Positions 35,601 through 47,149 of a DNA stretch of 64,000 nucleotides are shown here, in pieces. The stretch comes from Arctopsyche grandis. Its lineage: Eukaryota > Arthropoda > Insecta > Trichoptera > Hydropsychidae. Numbering within the stretch: position 1 is the first letter of the stretch; the number at the start of each line of letters is the position of its first letter. The notes under the pieces were generated by a model, which did no database searches, was not told the DNA's origin, and saw nothing but the letters and a program-made list of their open reading frames with translations. The stretch lies in assembly GCF_051622035.1 (NCBI RefSeq), contig NC_135359.1:17049501-17113500 (forward strand), written 5' to 3'. The position numbers and the translations under genes were made by a program.

Positions 35601-38600
35601 GTGAAATCGCCAAAATATGATGAAGCTGTCGAACATTCAGTATCAGTTAATGATATTAATAAAAATAACGAAATTTTGAATAGAAAAGAAAAAGACTTGT
35701 CTGTATCCAAAGATGAGAAAGTTTCATGTGAAACAGACACAAATTTAAATGCAAAAGTCGAATCGAATGTGCCAGATGACATGGAAACATGTAATAATTC
35801 AAAAAATATAGCTGTTGCCAACGATTCTTGTTCCGAGACTCCACAATCGGAGGAGGCGGTATCTTCAATATCACTACGGTCAAAAGTAGTGACTAAGAAG
35901 GTTGCCAAAACTTCTAAAAAGAACAATTGTAATAGTTCCGAAGCACCTTCAGGTCAATCAAAGTCTACTGGAAAAGATGAAATCACCAAGAGTGTTAGCA
36001 AGGATTTTAACAATAAGAAAGGAGAAGACATTATTAAAAAAGATCAAATAGTAAAACCGACCAAACATCTAAATAATCGAAAGAGAGTTCGGGAAGAGTC
36101 TGGTTCATTTTCAGATGAAGAGAACAAACAAATTAAAAAAACGAAACTTAGACAAAAAAAACCGAACATCAGCCAAAGGTTAAAATTTGATATTAATTAC
36201 AATTTTTTTTAATCATTATATTTTAATATTATTATATATTAGCTAGTGTGTTTTGTTATGTACGTTTTTTATGGTTTTGATGTTTGATAATTTCAATTCA
36301 TAATTGGTTTTTAGAAAAAAAGTTGAAGAGAAGAAAGTGATAGCGGAATCAAGCAGTGAAGATGAATCTGATGCTCCTACCCCTATTAAAGGTTTTTTTT
36401 AGAGTTTTCATTAACTTTAATATATAAACATAAATGTGCTATATAAATTTGATAATATATTTTGTAATTTTAGAAGATCCGAAGCCTACAGCAACACAAA
36501 AAAATTCTAAATCTCAAAAGGTCAAACCAAAAAAACGAATGCATAAGAAAAGTAAGAGATGAATATAAAATGTGCCCATTTTCAATTTCGTTATTTTATT
36601 TTATGTAATACTAATATTTATCGTTTTTAGAATTATCTGCAAAATCAAAAGCAGGTATCGGTGGAACTTCCGCTGTTGCAGACGATGATCCACCTGTTCG
36701 CCAGTCACGACGAATAGCTCAATTAAAAATTAAAGAAGAAGCTCAACGTCGTCAAATGGAAGAAGTAGCGTTAAGAGAACTTAAAGCACAACATAAGAAA
36801 AAGGTATACATTTTTTTTATTTATTATACTTTTTTTAATGTTTTCCAAGCTTATTTTTAATTATCTTTTTTTAAAATACATAGAACATTAAAGAAAAGGT
36901 TGATCTAGACTGGAAAAAAAGTTCAGATGAACATAGTTCTGACGAAGCTGTAGTTATACAACAAAAAGTAAAGGGTAAAATGAAAAAAGATAAAAATTGG
37001 CTAAATGCAAAAACTTCTCTAACTTGGAATTCATCCAGTGGTGGCAACGAAACTGATTCTGAACCAGGAGAGCCTGAAGATGACTTTGATGATCCAGGTA
37101 ATGATTTATTTTATTTTTCATTTTTATTTAATTCTTGAAATATTAAATTTTATATTAAATTATGTTTTATTTTAGATTTAGATGAAGATATGTTTCAATT
37201 CAAATCCGATCATGAATTTTCACCCGAATCTGACGTAGAAGGCGGTGAAACAATACCTGTTCGAAGAGCCCGAACATTAAAGAAAGGTTATAGATTTATT
37301 ATTATGCAGCGTCAGCCTACTTTATTTTACAATATTTTTTTATAATATATATATATATATTTTTTTTTTATATAGACGATGGGAATACTGTCGATGGGGG
37401 ATGTGTTTATTGTGGAAAAGCCGATCATCCAGAATGGATTTTACTTTGCGATTCATGTGATGCTGGGTGGCATGCTTCTTGCTTGAAGCCTGTGTTGTTC
37501 TTGGTACCCGAAGGCGAATGGTTTTGTCCACCATGTAATCATGTAAGAAATATTTTTTTTAAAATTCAGTTTCATCGGTTTTCAATGAAATTATTTTATA
37601 TTGATAAAATACGTGTGAGCAATTTTTTATTTTAAATGTGTATATATTTTCATTATCAGAAATCTTTAATTAGTGCATTAGAGGAGCAGTTAGAGAAATA
37701 TGATGAACATGTGAAAACTGTTGAAATTGAAGATTTAAATCGAAAGTCTGATAGTAATGAATCTATTGATAAAGAACCATCAGATTCAGAATTTGATGAA
37801 TCAGGTATATATTTTTTGTATTTATTTCCTTATATAATATTATCCTTAATAATTTTTCAATATTTTAATAACCAGGTCAAAAGAGTGATGATAGTGAGAA
37901 TACCAACAGTAGTGATAGTTCAACAGATTCATCTGAAGACGAAAAGATTTATAGATTGCGCGAAAGACGACAATTACCAATAAGCTATCGTTTTAGAGAA
38001 TATGATCAACTCATAAGCTCTGCTATAAAGGTTAGAATTTGAGATTATAGTTAATTATGTTTGTGTTCTATGGTTTTCATTTAAAAACATGTGCTTACAG
38101 GAAGAATATAAAGAAGATGAAAATGGAGGTGCTGGTAATCAGGGCAGAGGAAAAGATATATCTACTATCATTGAGGCTGACAAGGAAGAAAAAAAAGCAA
38201 TGCTTCAGGTTAGAAATACATTCAATATATTTTTAATAATACCTATGTAAAACCCAAATAATTTTAAATTAAGTAATATTGTAATTTTTTATTTTTTTCA
38301 TTTAGACTAAGAGTGATGATGCTGCTGAAGTCAGTGATGTAAGAAAGGCTGCTGTACGTGCACGTCGTCGACCAAGGAAGCTCAACAGTCTTGAAGTTCT
38401 GTCTGATGATGCTGATGATAATTCTGATGAAGACTTTAAAGAGACTGGGTAATTTTGTTTAATTGTAATTTAATATACATGTATTGTTGGGATTGAACGA
38501 AAGGCTGATGTATGGGCTATGGCTGAGAAAAGGTATGTTACGACCGATTTTAGAGAGGGGATGGAATAGTGGCAGAGGGCGCGAAAGCGGCCGCTATTTT

Positions 38601-41600
38601 ACAGTTAGTAGAAGTTAACCTTCCACTGGGGGCGGTTGGTCGTTAAACCACCGCGTGGTGTCGTTTTAATAAACAACATGACTGAAAACGCACGTGTTTG
38701 ATCTTCAATTCCACCGCCACATCCCATCCTGGTCCTGAGTAGCGTCATCTATTCAGGAATTCCACCCACATACATATGTAATTTACCTTGAGGGGAATAT
38801 AATTTTTTTCAATTTTATGTTGGTCTATGCTTTAGATGGTCCTCATCAACATCAGAAGCGCAAAGCTCAGAAGTGGATGGCTCAAGTTCATCTCACTCAT
38901 CTGATTCTATGCCAATACGGCGTACTTTGCGAAATACGAGGAATCCGAAGAACCGAAGAAGATATAATGAAAGATCCAAAAAAAAGAAAAGTAAAAGACG
39001 ACAAAAAATCGAAAGCTCTAGTGGATCTAGCGATGATGATATACTCTTGAAAAAACTGTATGGTGCATTTTCTATTTTATGCTTTTAAGGAATAGACGAC
39101 AGTAATTAAAAAAATGTATTTTTTAAAAATTTATTTCAGAAAATCTTCAAATTCATCCAGAAATGCCAATAAGTCTTCTAGAAAAAGTAAAAAGAAAAGT
39201 AAATCTAAAAGGGACAACGGTGAAAATGAGGGCGGCGAAGAAACCAAAAGAGCTAAAGTAATAATCTTTTGATATTTCATGTTGATTGGCATTTTTAAAT
39301 GTTTGTGGAATAATAAATTCATTTGCTAATTTCTTTAATATAAATATTTTCGATTTATTCATGGAATAAACGGTGCTACTTTAGTATGCGGTCTACCTTC
39401 ACATATCTACTTTAGTATGCGATCTACCTTCACGTTTTTACTTTAATATGCGGTCTCGGTTCTCGCGTGCGACACTGAGACAATAATACCGACCCTAACA
39501 ACTTAATCTTAAATGAATAGGGTCAACCTTAGCTTAACCTAACCTATCCTGACCCTTAAATAAATAGGTATTGGCTTCTAAGATATCTTTTTTTTTTAAG
39601 TTTTATTTCATCAATATTTTCACAAAAAAAAAACATCTTAGCAGCCAACACCTATTTATTTAAGGGCCAGGATAGGGTAGGTTAAGTTAAGATTCTATTC
39701 AATTAAGATTTGGTTAAGAGATATGTATCTGTTGACGATATTTTGATAGAAATGCGACAACATTATGGGGCGGCAGGAAAAACCAAAAATTGTAATAAGC
39801 ATTTCGTTGCTACGATACAAATAAAAAAAAATAGTCGACTGTGATTCAAAGGTAGATCGCATGCTAAGGTAGACTGCATACTAAAGTAGCACCGAATAAA
39901 CATAAACATATACGGTGTTGCATATTTGCAATTTCATATTTAGATTTTTTTTTCTAAGCTTCCTGTCCTTGTGTAATTATAAGGAATAATATTTGTATAG
40001 GTAAAATATGGCGGGTTGTCAGACAGCTCTAAAGGATCGCACGATTGGTCTCCAGCGCATAGAACTAGACAAAGAAAATACAATTATATGGAAATGCCAA
40101 ATACAGAATCAGAAGACGTTAGTATTTAATATTAACCTTATATTTATTTGTGTATTTTTAAATGCAATTGGTTTATTTGCATTATAGGAAGCACACAAGC
40201 CAAGTGGAAAACACATGGATAGCTCCGATGAGTACAAAGGTGAATCAGATTCTTGTTCAGATTCGGGCTCTTCAAAGGAAAGAAATAAACGCAAGTCTAG
40301 ATTCTTTGACGAAGATCTCGTTCATTTTCAAGCATCAAAGGATGCCTATCAAAAACAATTGAATGCTTCAACTGGTTCAGATTTATTAAAAGGGTCCTTA
40401 ATACCTATTGTGAAACTATCCAACATATCACCCATAAAATCAGACAGTAAGTCTCTCCGTTAGTAATGCTTGTTATATGATATAAATTTTTATCATACAT
40501 ACAATATAAATTATTTTTTATTTTTAAGATGCTGAAGATGCAGAAAGCTTAAAAGATTTAAAAGACTTAAAAGATTTAAAAGATTTACCGCCCCCCACAG
40601 AAGAAAATGTAATTGAATCGATTTTTTATTTTTTATTATTCATTTTGTGTGTGGAACCTTAGTATAGTTTTATTTATTAGTTACAGATAAACAATATTGA
40701 ACATGAACCAGTCAAAGAGGAGAATATACCAATAATACCTATTGCATTAACACCCTCTCAAGTAATTTATTTTATTATATTTGATTTGTTTTAAATTTTG
40801 TCCGCAATTAGCAATATGATTTTTAACTTTTGAATATTTTATACAATGTTAGGTGGAGAAAGAAAAAAAACGTAAAGAAAAGGAAGACAAGTTTCTTGAA
40901 AAGGAAAAGCGAAAAAATGAAAGAATTAAGAAGAAAGAGGAAAAACAATTAATGAAAGAACAGAAAGCTAAAGAACGTGAAGAAAAGAAGCAAGCTCGTT
41001 TAGCTAATAAAGAGCAAAACAAAGGATATAGAAAAATTAGAACATCAGGTACTATTTTTTTTTTTAATTCTTACTTTAATTACGTAACAATTATTTTTTA
41101 TTAAATTTGTATTTTACAGAATATATGGGTGGTGCTACAAATTTGTCAGTTCCAATACCGATAAGTAACATGCCCCGAAATTTATCATTACCTGGCTCGC
41201 AACCACATTTGGGTAATCCTCCGCACGGTTTCATAGACATGCGCGGACAGCCACCTAGAATTGTTAATCCAATGCAAATGAAATTAGATCAGCAAAATAT
41301 GGGACCTATCATCCAAGAGCTTGGAAATCCATCAAAATTCCCAGACCAGAGAGAACATATGCTGAATTACACATCACGATTGAGCAGTATGTCTCCACAC
41401 GTTAGGCACTCTGAATCACCAGGAAACGAAGAAGCACTTAATCTCAATTTCCCAGACGATAGAAAAGTAGCGCCAGTAGATCAGAGACTGCAAATGTTTC
41501 CCGGAGATGGGAGGAAAATTCCCCTCATTCCTGGACACAGACCTGGTTTTGTCGGTCAGAGAATTTTACCTCTTAATGCTGAAAGTATCCCCAACAGAAT

Positions 41601-43505
41601 ACTACCACCAGGCTACAATTTAAATAATCCTGGACCACTTCCACCGGATGAAGTTTACGGAAGACCAATTGGTGCTGTTGCTGGAAATGATAGTCCCAGT
41701 AATATACCTAGAAATGGAATTCCAATAGCAGATTTAACTGGAGGAAATGCAGGTTTGCCGAGGCATTTATCCCCTAATCAATTGGTAGTTTCCCCGGGAC
41801 TAGAGGGCGGTACGAGTCATATGTTAGGCCCAAGGGGGTCTACTCCCAAACGCAGGGGACGTGGTCCAGGTAAAAAGACCTTGGCTCGGCAAGCTGCTGC
41901 GACTGGGATGCCTGAAGGAAGTTCTCCCGGACCAATCCCTTCAAATTCACCATTAACGGAAGGTAAAAATATATTATATATATATATTTGCCAATGTTCG
42001 GTATTTGTTTGTGGGTTTGTACGGGTCAGACGACGGTCGCGGCGTTCGGCTTGCCGTGTTAACAGGTTTTACGACCAAAAATGCTTGTACACGGGTACAT
42101 GCACACATCTATGTATGAGATAGTCATTTTTTTTTATTTGATGCATCAAATTTAGATGTTATGTATTGCAATTCTATTCCTGTTCCACTTGTTGAAATAT
42201 CGACAGGCACAGAGACTGTTCTAAATATGTTATCCATTTTTAGATTATATATTTAAATAATTTAAATGTAAATATATTGTAATTAATCTTTATAGGTACG
42301 TTGACAGTGGCTGGTGCTCCACAACCGTTTCGTCCAAATGTGGATCCTCCCAGTATTATTACTCGTATGCCGCATATGATGCCACCACCATACAGGTTTA
42401 TTATTGTTTCAAGTCTAGTATTATTTGTAATCTTCTGCTATAAGTTTTGTGATGTTCCGATTTCATTTTCAGAGGGTCTTCAATGTATAGTAACAACAGT
42501 CCTATGTATGGTCCGCCAAGAGGACCACCTCACAATCATATTCCAATGGGCGGGGCTTATAGACCGCATCCACCTCATCCACTTGATCCTTCACCTTCTG
42601 GAGGAGGACCTATATCTATGGCATCTCCCGGTCGATCAAGTCCCCATCACCAATATCCACCGTATCAATCGCCTTCATATTATGCTCCTGCCTCAACTCC
42701 TCCTCAACTAGTTTCACATACACCACCATATCCGCCCCCACATGGAAGATTTCCTCCTCCTCATATACCTGCACCTCCGTCAATAAGTCCCGCTTCTGTA
42801 AATACTCAAGATTCCATGGAAATGGATGACAAAAGTAAAGTGTTTCAAGACCAACCAGAACCAGGACAATTTCCTTGTAAATCAGAAATTAAACAAGAAC
42901 CAGAAACAATTTCAATAAAACAGTCAACATCACCTACCGAAGAGTTAGAAGAATCTGCTTCTAACGAAGATCAAACTGAAAGGCTCGAGGAACCTTTGCC
43001 AAATGTTGCGACAGATGGTGCACCACTTTCGTTGCGAACTCACCCACAAATAAAGCATACTGAGAGTAAAGGGGATCGTTCTTCTAGAAGTCGTATATCT
43101 GTTACGGCTGCAGCTAGATACCCTCAAGGACCATATGCACCTCAATACGGCCCTTACGCACCATATCCACCGCCTACGTCAGATATACCATATATACATT
43201 CATCTATGCATCTTCTTCAATCAAATCAGCCCCAATCGTTAACTCCGATTCATAGGTCACCCCTTCCTGCTCCACACCATCCTCCATCTCTCATAACGCC
43301 AATCCAAATTCCACAGAGGCCACCTCTTGTACCATTGCCCGTAGAGCATATTCGGACTCAAGACAGTGCTGAAGTTCGGACACTGCCACAGAATTCCTCG
43401 CCCAGTACTGCATCAAACACTGGTCAAAATGAGGAAGAAACCAGTGAATTTGGAGGATTGGTCAGCTATTTTTCAAGTCAACAAGAGGATGACATTGATG
43501 CATAA
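29662..43505 (+). CDS. Rsf1: Rsf1, remodeling and spacing factor 1 (PHD finger subunit)
   Basis: Histone-binding subunit that partners ISWI/SNF2H in the RSF chromatin-assembly complex; nuclear. 25 exons with fully matching phases give 2601 aa (human about 1440): 29662-29896, 32732-32919, 33007-33203, 33312-33459, 33561-36178, 36315-36391, 36474-36551, 36631-36803, 36884-37097, 37176-37286, 37376-37542, 37660-37804, 37876-38030, 38101-38208, 38306-38448, 38836-39057, 39140-39257, 40001-40117, 40188-40446, 40529-40608, 40681-40761, 40853-41048, 41120-41962, 42296-42395, 42473-43505. The N-terminus matches the family (PNFAAVVSFLRLLG; GSWEKCLIKFC; LRLTPLGRDDKGRCYWLHRD). One 2.6 kb exon encodes about 870 acidic Ser/Thr/Asp/Glu-rich residues. 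The PHD finger is about residues 1347-1402 (CVYCGKADHPEWILLCDSCD, WHASCL, CPPC). A charged helix is encoded by 40853-41048. The C-terminal 660 residues are Pro-rich. Confidence 0.95.
30430..31192 (+). mobile_element. LINE (Jockey/CR1-like) 3' end with TAAAA tail
   Basis: Translation near 30530-30750 gives NKVNFRIPVRYSRRVALF and FGISLHQFRSNIERIL, which resembles the extreme C-terminus of Jockey/CR1-type reverse transcriptases (a ...FRIP.R..R... then ...DIF....F... pattern). An AT-rich 3' UTR follows, ending in AATAAAATAAAATAAAATAA at 31158-31182, a pentamer tail typical of such LINEs. Upstream the frame is broken. It is an old 5'-truncated insertion. Confidence 0.6.
31255..31895. mobile_element. 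TTAA-flanked inverted-repeat element (piggyBac-like MITE) in Rsf1 intron 1
   Basis: TTAA at 31251-31254 and 31896-31899 flanks ends CCCTTTGAATGCTGAC and (reverse strand) CCGTCTGAGTGCTGAC, which match at 13 of 16 positions. Subterminal CGACGCCGATCGGCG palindromes are present. A TTAA target is the hallmark of piggyBac-type transposition. No transposase frame. Confidence 0.75.
38480..38772 (+). mobile_element. Probable solo LTR in Rsf1 intron 15
   Basis: Sequence unlike the short AT-rich introns around it: GC-richer, starting about TGTTGGGATTGAACG and ending about GGAATTCCACCCACA, with AATAAA near 38670. The flanks are TACAT-type microsatellite, so the target duplication cannot be read. It accounts for most of this 387 bp intron. 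Confidence 0.5.
39371..39894. mobile_element. Palindromic MITE with AATAAA duplication in Rsf1 intron 17
   Basis: Ends CGGTGCTACTTTAGTATGCG and (reverse strand) CGGTGCTACTTTAGTATGCA, about 28 bp inverted repeats, flanked by AATAAA on both sides (39365-39370, 39895-39900). The interior is also self-complementary: TTAAATAAATAGGT, ATTGGCTTCTAAGAT against its mirrored counterpart at about 39600-39700. It accounts for 524 bp of the 743 bp intron. Confidence 0.8.
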
Positions 43506-44552
43506 TTGTACAATAAAATTAATTTATTAAGTTTATATTTAATAATATATATGAGTAGGAATGTGTTATCAATTTTGCCTGAAAATCGTTGCAATATATA
43601 AACAGGATACCAAAATTATGACAAATGAACTATAAATAAACTTTTTTATAGATATTTATATATAATACATAGAAACATATTTAATTTATATTACTTAATC
43701 AAGAAATTAGTTCTATGGTGGATTATTGAAATTAATTTGGCAATTGTGCTAAAATCATGTGAATAAATTATTTGATTATAATCGTTTTTATTTTTTGATT
43801 GATTGACATTTTGACAAATCCACGTAAAGTGGTCTGGAACGAACTTGCGATTGCATATTATGCTCAAATGACTAAAAAATTAATACAGCCTCGGTTCTAT
43901 GTTGAGTGGCGGTTTGGGGCGAGGCGTTTCAAGCCTGAGAGAAATTTCCATCCTACCCGTGTAAAGGGGGGCTAAGGGAATGAAATGACGGAATGTTGTT
44001 CACCCGACCGTTTAATATGACGGTCGGGAAGGAAGTAAAGCAGCGGCAAACTAACATGGACGAGTTGGTCCCAGCTCACAGGATGGTGACCGAAACTCGA
44101 TCATGTCGTAGAGCCGTCATAAATATTTTGCTATCAGTTAGCAGTGAGTAGGAGCAACATTGAGAGTACGGAAGGTGTGATGCCATATTCATATTTTTTT
44201 CACATTTAAATGTAAGTGGTCAATGGTTGTAGTTTTTTCCCTATGTACAAGAGATCAGGTCTCAATAACTAGTCTCTCCTAATTGACATGAATAATGAAA
44301 GTGTTTCAAATTTCCGAAGATAAGCTATTTATTTTTAAATGTTCGATGGTTCTTGTGTAGTGTTTATAATTTATATTAATATTTAATAATGAACTAAAAG
44401 AAGCTAATAAAAAGTTTGTAAAAATATATTGAAAGCGGATTATGTTCATATGTGGTGTTTGGACCAAAAATTCAATTTGCTGTTTGACAGTTCCTACGGT
44501 TTCAAAGTTTGCGTGGGTTGTCAAACGATTCTATTGAAAATTAAATGAAATT
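43506..44552. repeat. Rsf1 3' UTR and repeat-containing spacer before Rad17
   Basis: AATAAA at 43512 and near 43763 may end Rsf1 transcripts. From about 43966 to 44116 lies family L copy e (subfamily of copy b; contains TATGACGGTCGGGAAGGAAG and GACCGAAACTCGATCATGTCG). No other gene seen. The Rad17 start lies at 44553 after AT-rich sequence. Confidence 0.55.
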
Positions 44553-46799
44553 ATGACTTCTCAGCAGAAAATTAAAAAGGTATTGTCTGATTTCGAGTTC
44601 TTTGAATAATAATGAATATGTTCATGGTATTTATAATAATTTTTAAGGATCGCAAATGGTTCGAGTCTGTTTTCGATGTAGGCTGTGAAACTAAGGCAAA
44701 AAAGATTTGTATTGAATCGAAAAATGTGCCAAAAAAAATATCCGGAGCTAACCAAACACTGAAGGTAAATAAATAACTTAATTGACGTTGAATTAATTTC
44801 ATACTTACTCTCAGCTTGATAAGTTGTAATAAGAATTTCCGTAATTTTTTTAGACCATTTCAAATGAGGTAACTCATAGCATAGATGATGTATTTTCCGT
44901 TAACTGGATTGATAAATTCGCGCCGACAAATGTATCGGATTTAGCCGTTAACAGCAAAAAAATTGATGAAGTACGAGAGTGGATAAAAAATGCTTTAAAC
45001 AATAATGTTTCTGTTAATCCAATTTTATTATTGAGTGGACCGACAGGATGTGGAAAAACTGTCACAGTTGAAATCATAGTTAAATCATTGGGAGCTAACA
45101 TATGTGAATGGGTTACTCCTGTAGATATAGAGTATGTTCAAGAAAGAGGTATATACATAAATTGGTTATGATATTATTTATATGTAAATGATGTCATTTT
45201 AATTGTACCTTGTTATTTGTTTCGTAGATAATATTTCTTATACATTTTATGAGAAGCAGAGTGAGAAATTTACTAATTTTTTACTCAAGGCTTCTTGTTA
45301 TCCGTCACTGCTCGGAAATTGTAACACACCTCGTATCGTCTTAGTCGAAGATTTTCCAAATTTTCTCGTAAGAGACTCGTCCGAGTTTGGTGAAATATTG
45401 CAGTATGTTCGTTTTCTCCGTGATCTATTTAAGGTTTTTTCTATAGTAATTGAGCTTTATTGTAGTCAGTCATTTGTAATTGATATTGTTTATAGGAAAT
45501 ATCGAGATAGAGGAAAATCGCCTTTGATTTTTATATGCTCAGAAAATAATAACAGTACCCTGAATATGGTTTGGAGTTTATTTCCACCACAGACATTGGA
45601 AAAGTTTAATATACATCATATCAGGTTTGTAATAATACATATTGATACAATTGGTTATTTACTCTGTTAACTATTTTTCTTTTTTAGTTTTAATCCGATA
45701 GCAATGACTAATATGAAATCAGCAATGAAACGGGTGACTTCTTTAATGAACAAAAGATTTGTTTCTTTATACAGTATACCGAGTCAAGAATGTGTCGATA
45801 GTATAATTAATTCTTCAATGGGAGACATCAGATCAGCAATTAACAATTTGCATTTTACATTATTAAAAGGTTTACTTTTACAAGTGTTTAAATTAACTTT
45901 GAATGTTGTTACTTATGTATTGTATTTTTAAAAATATTTAAGGATCGTGCGCAGTTCAAATAAAGAGTGAAATAGCAAAAAAAGATCCAAGGAACACAAA
46001 AACAAAATCTAAAAAAAAAGAATCTAGCACTTCAAAGTTGAAAGAAATGGGAAAAGACGAAAACATATCCGTGATGCATGGTGTTGGTCGTGTTTTGAAT
46101 CCAAAATGTAATCGAATCATATTTTAATAATCAACGAATGAATAATTCTATAACTCTATTTGAACAATTTTGCGAAATTTTAGTCATCGAGAAAAAATAC
46201 GCTAGTGACAAGGAGACATTCGTGCATTCGCCAATTTGCATAGCAGAACAGTTTCAAACTCAGCCGTCGTCTTTCATAGGCTTCATTCATGAGAATTATT
46301 TACCGCATTTCTCCGATATACACAACGTGGATCGAGCTGCAAACATGTTGAGCGACGCTGACTGCCTTCTCGATGAGTGGAGAGTATGTTTCACACCATT
46401 GAATTTATGCTATATGTCGTTTTAGTAACCATTGATTTGATTCTTAGGTGAAGGACGGCAAACTTTATGGTTTGACGGTAGCAATAGCCGGCGTGATGAT
46501 TGCAAACAAATCGCCCGTATCTTCGTGGCATCCCATCAGAGGTCAAAAAAAAATTAAAATTTCATATCCGTACGTCATCTTTTATATGGACATGTTATTT
46601 TCAAATTTTCACGTATATCAATACAATTTGTATATATTTTTTTAGTAAGCTTGAAGAATTCCCTTTGTTATGTCAAGAACAACTAATTCAAGGAAAAATT
46701 TTGGCTGCTGATTACAAAACTTATTACGATATTATCAAAGAATCTGCTGCAAACGATTCAAATGATTTTTGTATTGAAGACATAGATGATGATTTCTAA
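44553..46799 (+). CDS. Rad17: Rad17, DNA-damage checkpoint clamp loader
   Basis: AAA+ ATPase that, with RFC2-5, loads the 9-1-1 clamp at damaged DNA and supports ATR signalling; nuclear. Ten exons with matching phases give 521 aa (human 681): 44553-44579, 44648-44764, 44854-45148, 45228-45402, 45496-45624, 45688-45869, 45943-46107, 46184-46383, 46448-46569, 46646-46799. Family features: W..KF.P....DLAVN.KK..EV..W, Walker A GPTGCGKT (residues about 110-117), Walker B IVLVEDFPN, SPLIFICSE, FNPIAMTNMKSAMKRV and GDIRSAINNLHF; acidic end CIEDIDDDF. The donor at 45402 (TTGCA/GTATGT) was chosen over a longer open frame because it restores the conserved QKYRDRGKSPLIF join; the longer reading meets a stop. 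The short first exon (MTSQQKIKK) is a little uncertain. Confidence 0.93.
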
Positions 46800-47149
46800 T
46801 AATTAAAAAAACATGAAACAATTTTCTTGGTGAATAAAAAAACAAAAGAATTTTTCACATTTGTTTTATTTATTTGCTATACAAATGTAGAATCAAAATT
46901 TTTTCAATATATTCAATATCTCATTTGTGCAAATTAATATTAAAATTATTCACACGACTGATTAAACGTTTAGAAATTATCTTCTGCTAACACAAATTTA
47001 TTTATAAATCTGATTTGTTCCGATAAAAGATCAAAAACACCTTTCAAAAAAGACAATTATGTTAAATTCAAGATCCCAAAATTGTACTTATGGTCAAATT
47101 TTGTATAATAGATAAATATAGCGCTTAAAGTTAAAATTTAGCTCTTAAG
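46800..47149. terminator. Tail-to-tail 3' ends of Rad17 and RNPS1
   Basis: 350 bp between the two stop codons. AATAAA on + at 46833-46838 would end Rad17. TTTATT at 46865-46870 is AATAAA on the minus strand and would end RNPS1. The signals face each other 26 bp apart, so the transcripts are predicted to end within or overlap each other by a few tens of bases. Confidence 0.6.

Noticed and set aside
40853-41104. Small separate lysine-rich protein
   Set aside because: It is exon 22 of Rsf1 plus intron read-through; there is no ATG and both splice sites and phases fit Rsf1.
45402-45433. Rad17 exon extended to the donor at 45433
   Set aside because: Joining from 45433 into 45496 gives a stop after a few codons; the donor at 45402 keeps the frame and restores the conserved segment.
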